A stretch of DNA of 64,000 nucleotides. Origin: Saccharothrix syringae. Its GTDB lineage: Bacteria > Actinomycetota > Actinomycetes > Mycobacteriales > Pseudonocardiaceae. This document shows, piece by piece, positions 26,611 to 34,800 of the stretch; within the stretch, counting starts at the first letter, position 1, and each line of letters begins with the position of its first letter. The stretch is from the NCBI RefSeq assembly GCF_009498035.1, contig NZ_CP034550.1, forward strand, positions 1,488,001 through 1,552,000, written 5' to 3'. The translations under genes and the position numbers were made by a program. The notes beneath the pieces are model-generated. The model made no database searches and was not told where the DNA came from. It saw only the letters and a program-made list of their open reading frames with translations.

Positions 26611-27041
26611 TTCCAGCCCAGCCGGCGCAGCGCGGTCACCACCAGCGAGAACCGCTCCGGCTCCAGCACCGAGCCCTCGCGCCGGATGTCGTCCTCGGCC
26701 AGCTCGAAGACCCGGTCCAGGCGCGCGTAGGAGCGCCTGCCGTCGCGGTCCCAGCGACCCGAGCCCAGGTCCAGGCAGTCGTCGGCCTCGCGCCCGGCGG
26801 GCGGCTTGCTGGTCAGCATCAGCGCCAGCAGGGCGCGGCCGCGCCTGCCCACGACCAGCAGCGGCCGGTCCTTGCCGCGGTCGGGGTCCTCCTCGAAGGG
26901 CACCCACGCCCACACCACCTCGCCCGGGTCGGCCAGGCCGTCGAGGTCGGGGGAGTACTCCAGGGTCGCCGCGGCGGTGGCCGAGTGGACCTCGCGCACC
27001 GCGCCCCGGTCCGGGCGGGGGTCTTCACCGTTGTCGTGCAC
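26607..27041 (-). CDS. PemK/MazF-like protein next to lepA
   Basis: A 144-residue protein. The middle has the PemK-type strands GEVVWAWVPFEEDPDRGKDRPLLVVGRRG followed by ALMLTSKP (read as two blocks), the pattern of MazF/PemK RNase toxins and of related non-toxic house-keeping homologues. The C-terminus (GSGRWDRDGRRSYARLDRVF) also fits. GTG 27041 was chosen; the open frame extends upstream to 27176 with less protein-like sequence. No antitoxin gene is adjacent, so a toxin role is doubtful. Confidence 0.65.
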   Translation of the reverse strand: MHDNGEDPRPDRGAVREVHSATAAATLEYSPDLDGLADPGEVVWAWVPFEEDPDRGKDRPLLVVGRRGRALLALMLTSKPPAGREADDCLDLGSGRWDRDGRRSYARLDRVFELAEDDIRREGSVLEPERFSLVVTALRRLGWN

Positions 27042-27253
27042 GGCGGGCAGCCTAGTGAGGACGCGGCCCGTCGGCCGAACGGGGACGTGACGCACGACAC
27101 GCGCGGACGGCGGTCCCGGTCGGGACCCCGCAGGTGGGGGAGGTGGTCGCCCCGGGGGTCCGGCGGCCCGGAACACCCCGGCGCGGCACGCCCGGGCCCG
27201 GTGACGTGAGAGAATGGGGCGATTCCCCCGTCTTTCACGTGCGAGGACCCTGA

Positions 27254-29101
27254 GTGACCACGTTCGCCGACCAGACGTTCACGCCTCCGGAGCTGATCCG
27301 GAACTTCTGCATCATCGCGCACATCGACCACGGCAAGTCGACGCTGGCCGACCGCATGTTGCAGCTCACCGGCGTCGTCGAGGAGCGGGCGATGCGCGCG
27401 CAGTACCTCGACCGCATGGACATCGAGCGCGAGCGCGGCATCACGATCAAGGCGCAGAACGTCCGGCTGCCCTGGCAGCTGGACGGGCAGGACCACGTGC
27501 TGCACATGATCGACACGCCGGGCCACGTCGACTTCACCTACGAGGTGTCCCGGGCGCTGGAGGCGTGCGAGGGGACGATCCTGCTGGTCGACGCCGCGCA
27601 GGGCATCGAGGCGCAGACGCTGGCCAACCTGTACCTGGCGATGGAGAACGACCTCACCATCATCCCGGTGCTGAACAAGATCGACCTGCCCGCGGCGGAC
27701 CCGGAGAAGTACGCCAAGGAGCTCGCGCACATCGTCGGCTGCGAGCCCGAGGAGGTGCTGCGCGTCTCGGCCAAGACCGGCGTGGGCGTCGGCGACCTGC
27801 TCGACGAGGTCGTGCGCCGCATCCCGGCGCCGGTCGGCGAGGCGGACGCGCCCGCCCGCGCGATGATCTTCGACTCGGTCTACGACACCTACCGCGGCGT
27901 GGTCACCTACATCCGCGTGGTCGACGGCAAGATCACCCCGCGCGAGCGGATCCGGATGATGTCCACCGGCGCCACGCACGAGCTGCTGGAGGTCGGCATC
28001 ATCTCGCCCGAGCCCAAGCCCAGCCGCGGGCTCGGCGTCGGCGAGGTGGGCTACCTGATCACCGGCGTGAAGGACGTGCGCCAGTCCAAGGTCGGCGACA
28101 CCGTCACGTGGGAGAAGAAGGGCGCGACCGAGCCGCTGGCCGGGTACCGCGAGCCCAAGCCGATGGTCTACTCCGGCCTGTACCCGGTGGACGGCTCGGA
28201 CTACCCGGTGCTGCGCGAGGCGCTGGAGAAGCTGCAGCTCAACGACGCCGCGCTGACCTTCGAGCCGGAGACGTCCGCGGCCCTGGGCTTCGGCTTCCGC
28301 TGCGGCTTCCTGGGACTGCTGCACCTGGAGATCACCCGGGACCGGCTGGAGCGCGAGTTCAACCTGGACCTGATCTCCACCGCGCCGAACGTGGTCTACC
28401 GCGTGGTGATGGAGGACGGCTCCGAGCACGTGGTGACCAACCCGTCCGACTGGCCCGAGGGCAAGCGGGCCGAGGTGTACGAGCCGGTCACCAAGTGCAC
28501 GATCATCGCGCCCAGCGACTACATCGGCGCGATCATGGAGCTGTGCCAGGCCAAGCGCGGCCAGCTGGGCGGGATGGACTACCTGTCCGAGGACCGCGTC
28601 GAGCTGCGCTACACGATGCCGCTGGGCGAGATCATCTTCGACTTCTTCGACTCGCTGAAGTCCCGCACCCGCGGGTACGCCTCGCTGGACTACGAGGAGT
28701 CGGGCGAGCAGAGCTCCGAGCTGGTCAAGGTCGACATCCTGCTGCAGGGCGAGGCGGTGGACGCGTTCAGCGCGATCATCCACAAGGACCACGCCTACAA
28801 CTACGGCACCAAGATGGCGGCCAAGCTGCGCGAGCTGATCCCGCGGCAGCAGTTCGAGGTGCCCATCCAGGCGGCCATCGGCTCGCGCGTGATCGCCCGC
28901 GAGACGATCCGCGCGATCCGCAAGGACGTGCTGGCCAAGTGCTACGGCGGTGACATCACCCGCAAGCGCAAGCTGCTGGAGAAGCAGAAGGAGGGCAAGA
29001 AGCGGATGAAGATGGTCGGCCGGGTCGAGGTGCCCCAGGAGGCATTCGTCGCCGCGCTGTCCACCGACGACTCCGGCGGCAAGGACAAGGGCAAGAAGTA
29101 G
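27254..29101 (+). CDS. lepA: Elongation factor 4 (LepA)
   Basis: A 615-residue translational GTPase that back-translocates or remodels stalled ribosomes. It has G1 [12 protein letters not shown], switch [10 protein letters not shown]3 DTPGHVDF, G4 NKIDLP and the LepA-specific C-terminal domain ending [16 protein letters not shown]. Full family length. GTG start. Followed by a strong hairpin, so probably monocistronic. Confidence 0.97.
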   Translation: MTTFADQTFTPPELIRNFCIIAHIDHGKSTLADRMLQLTGVVEERAMRAQYLDRMDIERERGITIKAQNVRLPWQLDGQDHVLHMIDTPGHVDFTYEVSRALEACEGTILLVDAAQGIEAQTLANLYLAMENDLTIIPVLNKIDLPAADPEKYAKELAHIVGCEPEEVLRVSAKTGVGVGDLLDEVVRRIPAPVGEADAPARAMIFDSVYDTYRGVVTYIRVVDGKITPRERIRMMSTGATHELLEVGIISPEPKPSRGLGVGEVGYLITGVKDVRQSKVGDTVTWEKKGATEPLAGYREPKPMVYSGLYPVDGSDYPVLREALEKLQLNDAALTFEPETSAALGFGFRCGFLGLLHLEITRDRLEREFNLDLISTAPNVVYRVVMEDGSEHVVTNPSDWPEGKRAEVYEPVTKCTIIAPSDYIGAIMELCQAKRGQLGGMDYLSEDRVELRYTMPLGEIIFDFFDSLKSRTRGYASLDYEESGEQSSELVKVDILLQGEAVDAFSAIIHKDHAYNYGTKMAAKLRELIPRQQFEVPIQAAIGSRVIARETIRAIRKDVLAKCYGGDITRKRKLLEKQKEGKKRMKMVGRVEVPQEAFVAALSTDDSGGKDKGKK

Positions 29102-29115
29102 GACCGGCGGTACCG

Positions 29116-29158
29116 TCCCCGTCGATCGGAACACCCGCGGGTGACCGGTCGGCGGGGA
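29116..29158 (+). terminator. lepA terminator hairpin
   Basis: A 14-bp stem (29116-29129 with 29145-29158, two G.U pairs) and a 15-base loop lies 15 bases after the lepA stop. Confidence 0.6.
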
Positions 29159-29218
29159 TCGCTGTTCTTGGCGGGCTTCTCCGGGGTGGTTGGCGCACCG
29201 GACCGGAGGAGGGGCGCG

Positions 29219-29503
29219 ATGATCTGGAGCAAGCGTTGCGAGCGCGTCGGCGAGGTGCTGTTCACGGGGCCGATGCCCGGCGTCGTGCACCAGAAGGCGC
29301 TGCTGCGACTCGCCATCCGGCTGGACGCGGTGTGCCCGGAGGGGGTGTGCCCGGAGGGGGTGTGCCCGGAGGGGGTGGAGGTGCTGGTCGGCCCGCTCGC
29401 CGTGGTGACGGAGGTGACCGAGCCGCACCCCGATGTGCTGGTGGCCCGGCGCGAGGACCTGGCCGCCGCGGCCCTGCCGGGCACCTGGGCCACTCGGCCC
29501 TGA
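29219..29503 (+). CDS. Truncated Uma2-family (restriction-endonuclease-fold) protein
   Basis: A 94-residue ORF with a strong GGAGGAGG site before the ATG. Residues 20-80 match the middle of Uma2 proteins: an HQKALLRLAIRLDAVCP helix, then VEVLVGPLAVVTEVTEPHPDVLVARRE. Full Uma2 proteins are about 190 residues; the N-terminal helix and the C-terminal catalytic segment are missing. A perfect 15-base triplication (VCPEG three times) interrupts the domain. Either a remnant or a small derivative; nuclease activity is unlikely. Confidence 0.6.
   Translation: MIWSKRCERVGEVLFTGPMPGVVHQKALLRLAIRLDAVCPEGVCPEGVCPEGVEVLVGPLAVVTEVTEPHPDVLVARREDLAAAALPGTWATRP
29330..29374 (+). repeat. three perfect 15-bp tandem copies (gtgtgcccggagggg)
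   Basis: Copies at 29330-29344, 29345-29359 and 29360-29374 are identical and in frame, adding the pentapeptide VCPEG three times within the Uma2-like ORF. Confidence 0.85.
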
Positions 29504-29524
29504 GGTCCTCCCCGAAATGACGAA

Positions 29525-29558
29525 AGGACCTCCAGGACGCCCCTGTCCTGAAGGTCCT
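29525..29558. terminator. bidirectional terminator
   Basis: Arms 29525-29538 and 29545-29558 pair over 14 positions with one mismatch around a 6-base loop, between convergent genes. Confidence 0.65.
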
Positions 29559-29575
29559 CGAAAGGGCCGGCCGGC

Positions 29576-29797
29576 TCAGCTGTAGTTGCGGAGCAGCCTG
29601 TCCACCGCGTGCCGGCGGAGGATCGCTTCGAGCTCCCGGGCCTCGTGGCCGGAGTGGCGGGCGAGGATCGCCTCCATGTCCATCCGGGCGCTCGGGGTGT
29701 TGTAGGTGGCCAGCTCGCGCTCCAGTTCCGCTTCCCGCTTGCGGATGGCGCGCCGCGTGGCGAAGTACGTGCGAACGGTCTTCAGAGGGTTCGTCAT
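29576..29797 (-). CDS. Small uncharacterised helical protein, 73 residues
   Basis: A short charged protein (MTNPLKTVRTYFATRRA, then KREAELERELATYN, then ILARHSGHEARELEAILRR). It appears all-helical, with no motif known to me. The ATG at 29797 has AAAGG upstream; the longer frame to 29893 lacks coding bias. The next gene upstream is divergent in function (HD hydrolase). Confidence 0.65.
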   Translation of the reverse strand: MTNPLKTVRTYFATRRAIRKREAELERELATYNTPSARMDMEAILARHSGHEARELEAILRRHAVDRLLRNYS

Positions 29798-29950
29798 GTC
29801 GCCTTTCGGGTCGATCTCTCTGTATCGGTTCACCTCTATGATGCCGCACGTCAGAGCCCTGCGCAGTTGATTTTGACGTGACGTCCGCCGCAACTGTTAC
29901 CGGTGGTCGACCGATCACCGCGCGCACGCGTCACGCCGGTAACGCCACCC

Positions 29951-30382
29951 TCACCGCCCGCCGTCGAGGAGGTCGAGCGCCCGCGCGTACTTGGCCCGCA
30001 GGCGGTCCCGGGTGGCCTGGTCGAGCAGCGCCATGCGGGGCGGCGAGGTGTTGTCGGCGATGTCCGCGCGCTTCACCTCGACCGCGACCGGGTCCGCCCG
30101 CACCCGCGCCAGGTAGTCCTCCTGCGCCTCGCCGTCGCGGTGGCTCAGCGCCAGCACGGTCCGCACGACCGCCGCCGGGCAGCCCGCCGCCAGCAGGTCG
30201 TCCGCCGTGACGGAAGTGTCCTCGACGACGTCGTGCAGCACGGCCGCCATGCGCGCGTGGTCGCCGGACACCCCGGCCATCACGCGCAGCGGGTGGCCGA
30301 TGTAGGGGTGACCGGACTTGTCGACCTGGCCGGCGTGGGCGTCGCGCGCGATCCGGATGGCGTCATCAACGGTGAACGTCAC
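29951..30382 (-). CDS. HD-domain hydrolase (MESH1/SpoT-hydrolase-like)
   Basis: A 143-residue metal-dependent phosphohydrolase. It has the SpoT-hydrolase pattern: AGQVDKSGHPYIGHPLRV at residues 17-34, the HD pair in LHDVVEDT near residue 50, and KRADIADN near residue 105. Stand-alone proteins of this kind (small alarmone hydrolases) split (p)ppGpp or NADPH in some species; substrate not proven here. Divergent from the chitinase. Confidence 0.85.
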   Translation of the reverse strand: MTFTVDDAIRIARDAHAGQVDKSGHPYIGHPLRVMAGVSGDHARMAAVLHDVVEDTSVTADDLLAAGCPAAVVRTVLALSHRDGEAQEDYLARVRADPVAVEVKRADIADNTSPPRMALLDQATRDRLRAKYARALDLLDGGR

Positions 30383-30400
30383 CGGACCATGTTCACACCC

Positions 30401-30430
30401 TTGACAAGTGCCATTGGTCTAGTCCATTTT
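30401..30430 (+). promoter_or_regulatory. chitinase promoter
   Basis: A consensus TTGACA -35 box at 30401-30406 is followed 18 bases later by CATTTT (30425-30430), a weak -10. The dre-like operator lies between them. Confidence 0.5.
30415..30426. promoter_or_regulatory. dre-like DasR operator (tggtctagtcca)
   Basis: TGGTCTAGTCCA differs at one base from the palindromic core TGGTCTAGACCA bound by the GntR-family regulator DasR, which represses chitin genes in streptomycetes and is released by N-acetylglucosamine-derived phosphates. It sits between -35 and -10 of the chitinase. Confidence 0.65.
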
Positions 30431-30489
30431 CGAGTGGCCCGCGTCACCTGAGCTGGGCTGAGGCCGCCGACGAGAACGTGGAGGTGGAC

Positions 30490-31965
30490 GTGGCTTCGAG
30501 GACGAGACGCGCGCTTGGCGCGCTGGTGGCGGGCCTGCTGGCGATCGCGGGCCTGACCCTGGTGGTCGCGGGCAGCGCGTCGGCGGCCAACCTGGTCGCC
30601 AACCCCGGGTTCGACTCGGGCAACACGGGCGGCTGGACGTGCAGCGCCGCCACGAGCGTGGTGACCACGACCAAGCGCAGCGGCACGCACGCCCTGGCCG
30701 GCACCCCGGCGGGCACGGACAACGCCCGCTGCTCGCAGACGATCACCGTGCAGCCGAACACCGCCTACAAGCTCAGCGCGTGGGTGCAGGGCAGCTACGT
30801 GTACCTGGGCGTGACCGGCACCGGCAGCGGTGACAAGAGCACCTGGTCGCCCGGTTCGACGGGCTTCACCCAGTTGGCCATCGACTTCACCACCGGCGCG
30901 AGCACCAGCGTCACCGTCTACGTGCACGGCTGGTACGGCCAGCCCACCTTCTACGCCGACGACGTGAGCCTCGACGGTCCGGGCACCCCGCCGACGAGCA
31001 CCACCACCACGACGACGACCACGACGACCACCACCACGACCACCACGACGACGACGTCCAACCAGCCGGGACCGGCGCTGCCCAAGCACCTGCTCACCGG
31101 CTACTGGCACAACTTCGACAACGGCTCGCGGGTGCTCAAGCTGGCCGACGTGCCGACCACCTACGACGTCGTGGCCGTCGCGTTCGCCGACGCCACCACC
31201 ACGCCCGGCGCGGTCGCGTTCACCCTGGACCCGACCCTGTCGAGCAAGCTCGGCGGCTACACCGACGCCCAGTTCAAGGCCGACGTGCGCACGCTCCAGT
31301 CGCGCGGCCAGAAGGTGATCATCTCGGTCGGCGGCGAGAAGGGCACGATCAGCGTCGGCAACTCCACCGCCGCCACCAACTTCGCCAACAGCGTCAAGCA
31401 GCTGATCGCGAACTACGGCTTCGACGGCGTGGACATCGACCTGGAGAACGGCGTCAACTCCACCTACATGGCGCAGGCGCTGCGCGGCATCCACGCCGCC
31501 GGCGGCCGGGTCATCACCATGGCGCCGCAGACCATCGACATGCAGTCCACCCAGCAGGAGTACTTCAAGCTGGCGCTGGCCGTGAAGGACATCCTCACGG
31601 TGGTCAACATGCAGTTCTACAACTCCGGCACCATGCTCGGCTGCGACCAGAAGGTCTACGCCCAGGGCACGGTGGACTTCCTGGTCGCGCTGGCCTGCAT
31701 CCAGCTCCAGAACGGCCTGCGCCCCGACCAGGTCGGCCTGGGCCTGCCCGCCACGGGTGCCGCGGCGGGCGGCGGCTACCAGTCGCCCGCCAACGTCAAC
31801 GCGGCGCTCAACTGCCTGGCCAAGGGCACGAACTGCGGTTCGTTCAAGCCCTCCCAGACCTGGCCCGGCATCCGCGGCGCGATGACGTGGTCGATCAACT
31901 GGGACGCGGCCAACAACTGGCAGTTCGCCAACACCGTCGCACCGCACCTGGACACCCTGCCGTAG
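30490..31965 (+). CDS. Secreted GH18 chitinase with carbohydrate-binding module
   Basis: A 491-residue extracellular endochitinase. In order: Sec signal peptide (to about residue 35, ending GSASA), a CBM4/9/16-like beta-sandwich (residues 36-155, NLVANPGFDSGNTGGW ... FYADDVSLDG), a run of about 22 threonines as linker, and the GH18 barrel (residues 195-491) with the catalytic motif FDGVDIDLE near residue 312. GTG 30490 has GGAGG five bases upstream; GTG 30478 is less suited. Regulation by DasR is likely. It is followed by a strong terminator. Confidence 0.94.
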   Translation: MASRTRRALGALVAGLLAIAGLTLVVAGSASAANLVANPGFDSGNTGGWTCSAATSVVTTTKRSGTHALAGTPAGTDNARCSQTITVQPNTAYKLSAWVQGSYVYLGVTGTGSGDKSTWSPGSTGFTQLAIDFTTGASTSVTVYVHGWYGQPTFYADDVSLDGPGTPPTSTTTTTTTTTTTTTTTTTTTSNQPGPALPKHLLTGYWHNFDNGSRVLKLADVPTTYDVVAVAFADATTTPGAVAFTLDPTLSSKLGGYTDAQFKADVRTLQSRGQKVIISVGGEKGTISVGNSTAATNFANSVKQLIANYGFDGVDIDLENGVNSTYMAQALRGIHAAGGRVITMAPQTIDMQSTQQEYFKLALAVKDILTVVNMQFYNSGTMLGCDQKVYAQGTVDFLVALACIQLQNGLRPDQVGLGLPATGAAAGGGYQSPANVNAALNCLAKGTNCGSFKPSQTWPGIRGAMTWSINWDAANNWQFANTVAPHLDTLP

Positions 31966-31972
31966 CACGGCG

Positions 31973-32011
31973 GGTGCCGCCCCCTCCGGCGCCGTCGGAG
32001 GGGGCGGCACC
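31973..32011. terminator. bidirectional terminator between chitinase and phoD
   Basis: A perfect 16-bp stem (31973-31988 with 31996-32011) with a 7-base loop, lying between convergent genes. Confidence 0.75.
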
Positions 32012-32016
32012 GCTGC

Positions 32017-33576
32017 TCAGCTGATCCGCTGGGCGCCCGACTCGACGTACGCGGTCTTGGCGAGCGTCGCGGCCGACCCCGGGTCGGTCCGCTCGGCGAG
32101 GAACCACCAGTCCATCCGCACCCGCTCCGGGCCCACCTCCAGCACCGCGTAGCCGTGGGAGTCCAGCTCCACGAACCGCAGGTGCCGGTTGAGGCCGTGC
32201 AGGGCGGTCTCCAGCGCCAACGAGGCGGTGCGCGGCGGCACGCCCAGCAGTTCGTCGATGTTGTCGGAGGTGACGGACGGCACGACCAGCTCCGTGGCCA
32301 CCGTTCCGGTCAGCGGGTACAGCGCCTCGTCGACCGGCACGTCGAACGCCCACGAGCTGTGCACGTCGCCGGTGAGGAAGACGGTGTCGCGCACGTCGTG
32401 CTCGGCGAGCAGGGCGACCAGCTCGCGCCGCTCGTGCCGGTAGCCGTCCCACTGGTCGTTGTTGATCGTCGGCCCGACCAGCTCGGCGACCGCGCCCGCC
32501 TGCGGGGTGGCCGGGAGCAGCAGCGGCGAGAAGATCACGGAGTTGCCGACCAGCTTCCAGCGCACCTCGGGGTTCAGCAGGCCCTCGCGCAGGAACGCCA
32601 TCTGCTCCGGGCCGGTCATGGTGCGGGCCGGGTCGTCCACCCGGCCCTCGTCGACCTGCTCGCTGCGGTAGGAGCGCAGGTCGAGCATGGTCAGCTCGGC
32701 GAGCGTGCCGAAGCGCAGGCGGCGGTGGATGCGGTCGCCGTCCAGGCGCACGGGCATCCACTCGCGGTAGGCGCGCAGGGCCGCCGCCTTGCGCTGCCGC
32801 CACGGACCTTCGGTGGCCTCGTCGTGGCCGTTCGCCCCGCCGGCCCACGAGTTCTCGGCCCACTCGTGGTCGTCCCAGGTGATGATCCACGGGTAGGCGG
32901 CGTGCAGGGCCCGCAGGTCGGGGTCGGTCTTGTACTGGGCGTGGCGGACCCGGTAGTCGGTGAGCGAGACGGCCTCGTGCGGCGGTTCGTGGGTGCGGTG
33001 CCGGGTGCCCACGTAGTCCTCGTACAGGTAGTCGCCGAGGTGCACCACCGCGTCCAGGTCGTCGCGCTCGGCGAGGTGCCGGTAGGCGGCGAAGTGGCCC
33101 GCGACCCAGCTGGAGCACGAGACGACGCCGAACCGCAGGCCGGCGACCTCGGCGTGGTGGGCGGGCGCGGTGCGGGTGCGGCCCGTCGGGGAGTGCCCGC
33201 CGCGGAAGGTGAAGCGGTAGAAGTACCAGCGGTCGGGCCGCAGGCCCGTGACGTCCACCTTGACGGTGTGGTCGCGCTCGGGCCCGGTGACGACCCCGCC
33301 CCGCCGGACCACGTGCCGGAAACCGGCGTCCGACGCCACCTCGTAGCCGACCGCCGCGACGGGGCCTGCGCCCGAGCCGGGCGCGCTGTCCTCCGTGGGC
33401 GTGACGCGGGTCCACAGCACCACGCGGTCGGGCAGCGGGTCGCCGGAGGCGACGCCGTGGCGGAACGGGCCGTCGCCGGCCCCGGCGGCCGACGCGGGGA
33501 GGGCGGGTGCGAGCAGCGCGACGCCGGCGAACGCGCCGAGCCGCAACGCGTTCCGGCGCGGGTGGGTGTGGGGCAT
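32017..33576 (-). CDS. phoD: PhoD-type alkaline phosphatase
   Basis: A 519-residue secreted Ca/Fe-dependent phosphodiesterase/phosphatase. A Tat signal (PRRNALRLGAFAGVALL) precedes the N-terminal beta domain (PFRHGVASGDPLPDRVVLWTRVTP) and the metallophosphatase domain with SCSSW, HLGDYLYED, ITWDDHEWAENS, and FLTGDVHSSW. ATG 33576 is the first start that gives a proper signal peptide. Six 11-base PHO-box-like units lie upstream, so it is probably induced by phosphate starvation through PhoP. Confidence 0.93.
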   Translation of the reverse strand: MPHTHPRRNALRLGAFAGVALLAPALPASAAGAGDGPFRHGVASGDPLPDRVVLWTRVTPTEDSAPGSGAGPVAAVGYEVASDAGFRHVVRRGGVVTGPERDHTVKVDVTGLRPDRWYFYRFTFRGGHSPTGRTRTAPAHHAEVAGLRFGVVSCSSWVAGHFAAYRHLAERDDLDAVVHLGDYLYEDYVGTRHRTHEPPHEAVSLTDYRVRHAQYKTDPDLRALHAAYPWIITWDDHEWAENSWAGGANGHDEATEGPWRQRKAAALRAYREWMPVRLDGDRIHRRLRFGTLAELTMLDLRSYRSEQVDEGRVDDPARTMTGPEQMAFLREGLLNPEVRWKLVGNSVIFSPLLLPATPQAGAVAELVGPTINNDQWDGYRHERRELVALLAEHDVRDTVFLTGDVHSSWAFDVPVDEALYPLTGTVATELVVPSVTSDNIDELLGVPPRTASLALETALHGLNRHLRFVELDSHGYAVLEVGPERVRMDWWFLAERTDPGSAATLAKTAYVESGAQRIS

Positions 33577-33632
33577 GCCGCCATTCAACCCATCGAGTGA
33601 CCGCCGTCGCCGCCCTCCGTCCCGCCGGCGGG

Positions 33633-33698
33633 CAACCCCGAACGTCGGGTTCACCGGTCCCGAACGTTCGACACGGGGGTCCTGGACGTTCGACTCGC
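33633..33698 (-). promoter_or_regulatory. PHO-box-like array of 11-bp units upstream of phoD
   Basis: On the minus strand six consecutive 11-base blocks end at 33633; those reading GTTCGGGACCG, GTGAACCCGAC and GTTCGGGGTTG lie nearest phoD, and GTCGAAC recurs at 22-base spacing upstream. PhoP of actinomycetes binds 11-base direct repeats of the form GTTCACC. The rest of the 169-base gap to the nitronate monooxygenase has its TAGGGT -10 box at 33734-33739. Confidence 0.45.
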
Positions 33699-33745
33699 GC
33701 GGGCTGGGGGCTCTGGGCCGGTGTGCGGGGGGTTAGGGTCGGGGC

Positions 33746-34783
33746 ATGTTCGAGCGGCTGGAAGTGCCTGTGATCGCCGCGCCGATGGCCGGTGGGGTGT
33801 CGACGCCGGAGCTGGTGGCGGCGGTCGGGGGTGCCGGGGGGATGGGGTTCCTGGCGGCCGGCTACCAGTCGGTCGAGGCGGTCGCCGAGCAGGTCGGTGC
33901 CACCGCGGCGCTGACCGACCGGCCCTTCGGGGTCAACCTGTTCGTGCCGGGGCCCCGGGCCGCGGTGGACTTCACGGACTACCGGGAGCGGGTGCGGGGG
34001 CAGTCGCCGGTCGAGCCCGGTGAGCCGCGGTGGGACGACGACTCCTACGCGGCCAAGCTCGAACTGGTCATGGCGTTGCGCGTGCCGGTCGTCTCGTTCA
34101 CCTTCGGCCTGCCCACCGCCGAGGACGTCAACCGCCTGCACGCCGCCGACGCCGCGGTCGTGGTCACGGTCACCACCCCGCAGGAGGCGGAGCAGGCGGC
34201 CCGGGTCGGCGCGGACGCCCTGTGCGTGCAGGGCGTCGACGCGGGCGGGCACCGCGGCACGTTCGCGGACGACGGCGTCTCACCCGGCGGCGGCGAGCTG
34301 CTCGGCGTGCTGGCCGCCCTGCGGCTGGTCCGCGACCGGGTCGACCTGCCGCTGATCGCCACCGGCGGCCTGGTGCACGGCGCGGACGTCGCCGCGGTCC
34401 TGGTCGCCGGCGCCGCGGCCGCCCAGCTCGGCACCGCGTTCCTGACCACCCCGGAGGCCGGCACGGCGCCCGCCCACCGCCAGGCCCTCGCCGACGGCAC
34501 CCGCCGCACGGCGCTGACCAGGGCGTTCAGCGGTCGCCCGGCGCGCGGCCTGGTCAACCGCTTCCTCACCGACAACGCCGACCACGCGCCCGCCGCCTAC
34601 CCCGAGGTGCACCACCTGACCAGGCCGGTGCGCGCGACCGGCGACCCGGAGCTGATGTCGCTGTGGGCCGGGCAGACCTACCCGCTGGTCCGACCGGCCC
34701 CGGCCGCCGAGGTGGTGCGGCGGCTCGTTTCCGAGGCGCGCCAAGCACTTTCCGTCGCCAACACGCGCATCCCGCCGGGGTAG
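33746..34783 (+). CDS. Nitronate monooxygenase family FMN protein
   Basis: A 345-residue FMN-dependent TIM barrel that oxidises nitronates (or 3-oxopropionate nitronate) to carbonyls. The N-terminus has VIAAPMAGGVSTPELV; the FMN phosphate site is in VQGVDAGGHRGTF and LIATGGLVHGADVAAVLVAGAAAAQLGTAFL (two blocks), with FSGRPARGLVNRF near residue 258. TAGGGT lies six bases before the ATG. DUF885 follows 17 bases later. Confidence 0.88.
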   Translation: MFERLEVPVIAAPMAGGVSTPELVAAVGGAGGMGFLAAGYQSVEAVAEQVGATAALTDRPFGVNLFVPGPRAAVDFTDYRERVRGQSPVEPGEPRWDDDSYAAKLELVMALRVPVVSFTFGLPTAEDVNRLHAADAAVVVTVTTPQEAEQAARVGADALCVQGVDAGGHRGTFADDGVSPGGGELLGVLAALRLVRDRVDLPLIATGGLVHGADVAAVLVAGAAAAQLGTAFLTTPEAGTAPAHRQALADGTRRTALTRAFSGRPARGLVNRFLTDNADHAPAAYPEVHHLTRPVRATGDPELMSLWAGQTYPLVRPAPAAEVVRRLVSEARQALSVANTRIPPG

Positions 34784-34800
34784 GGCCGCAGAATGTGCGC

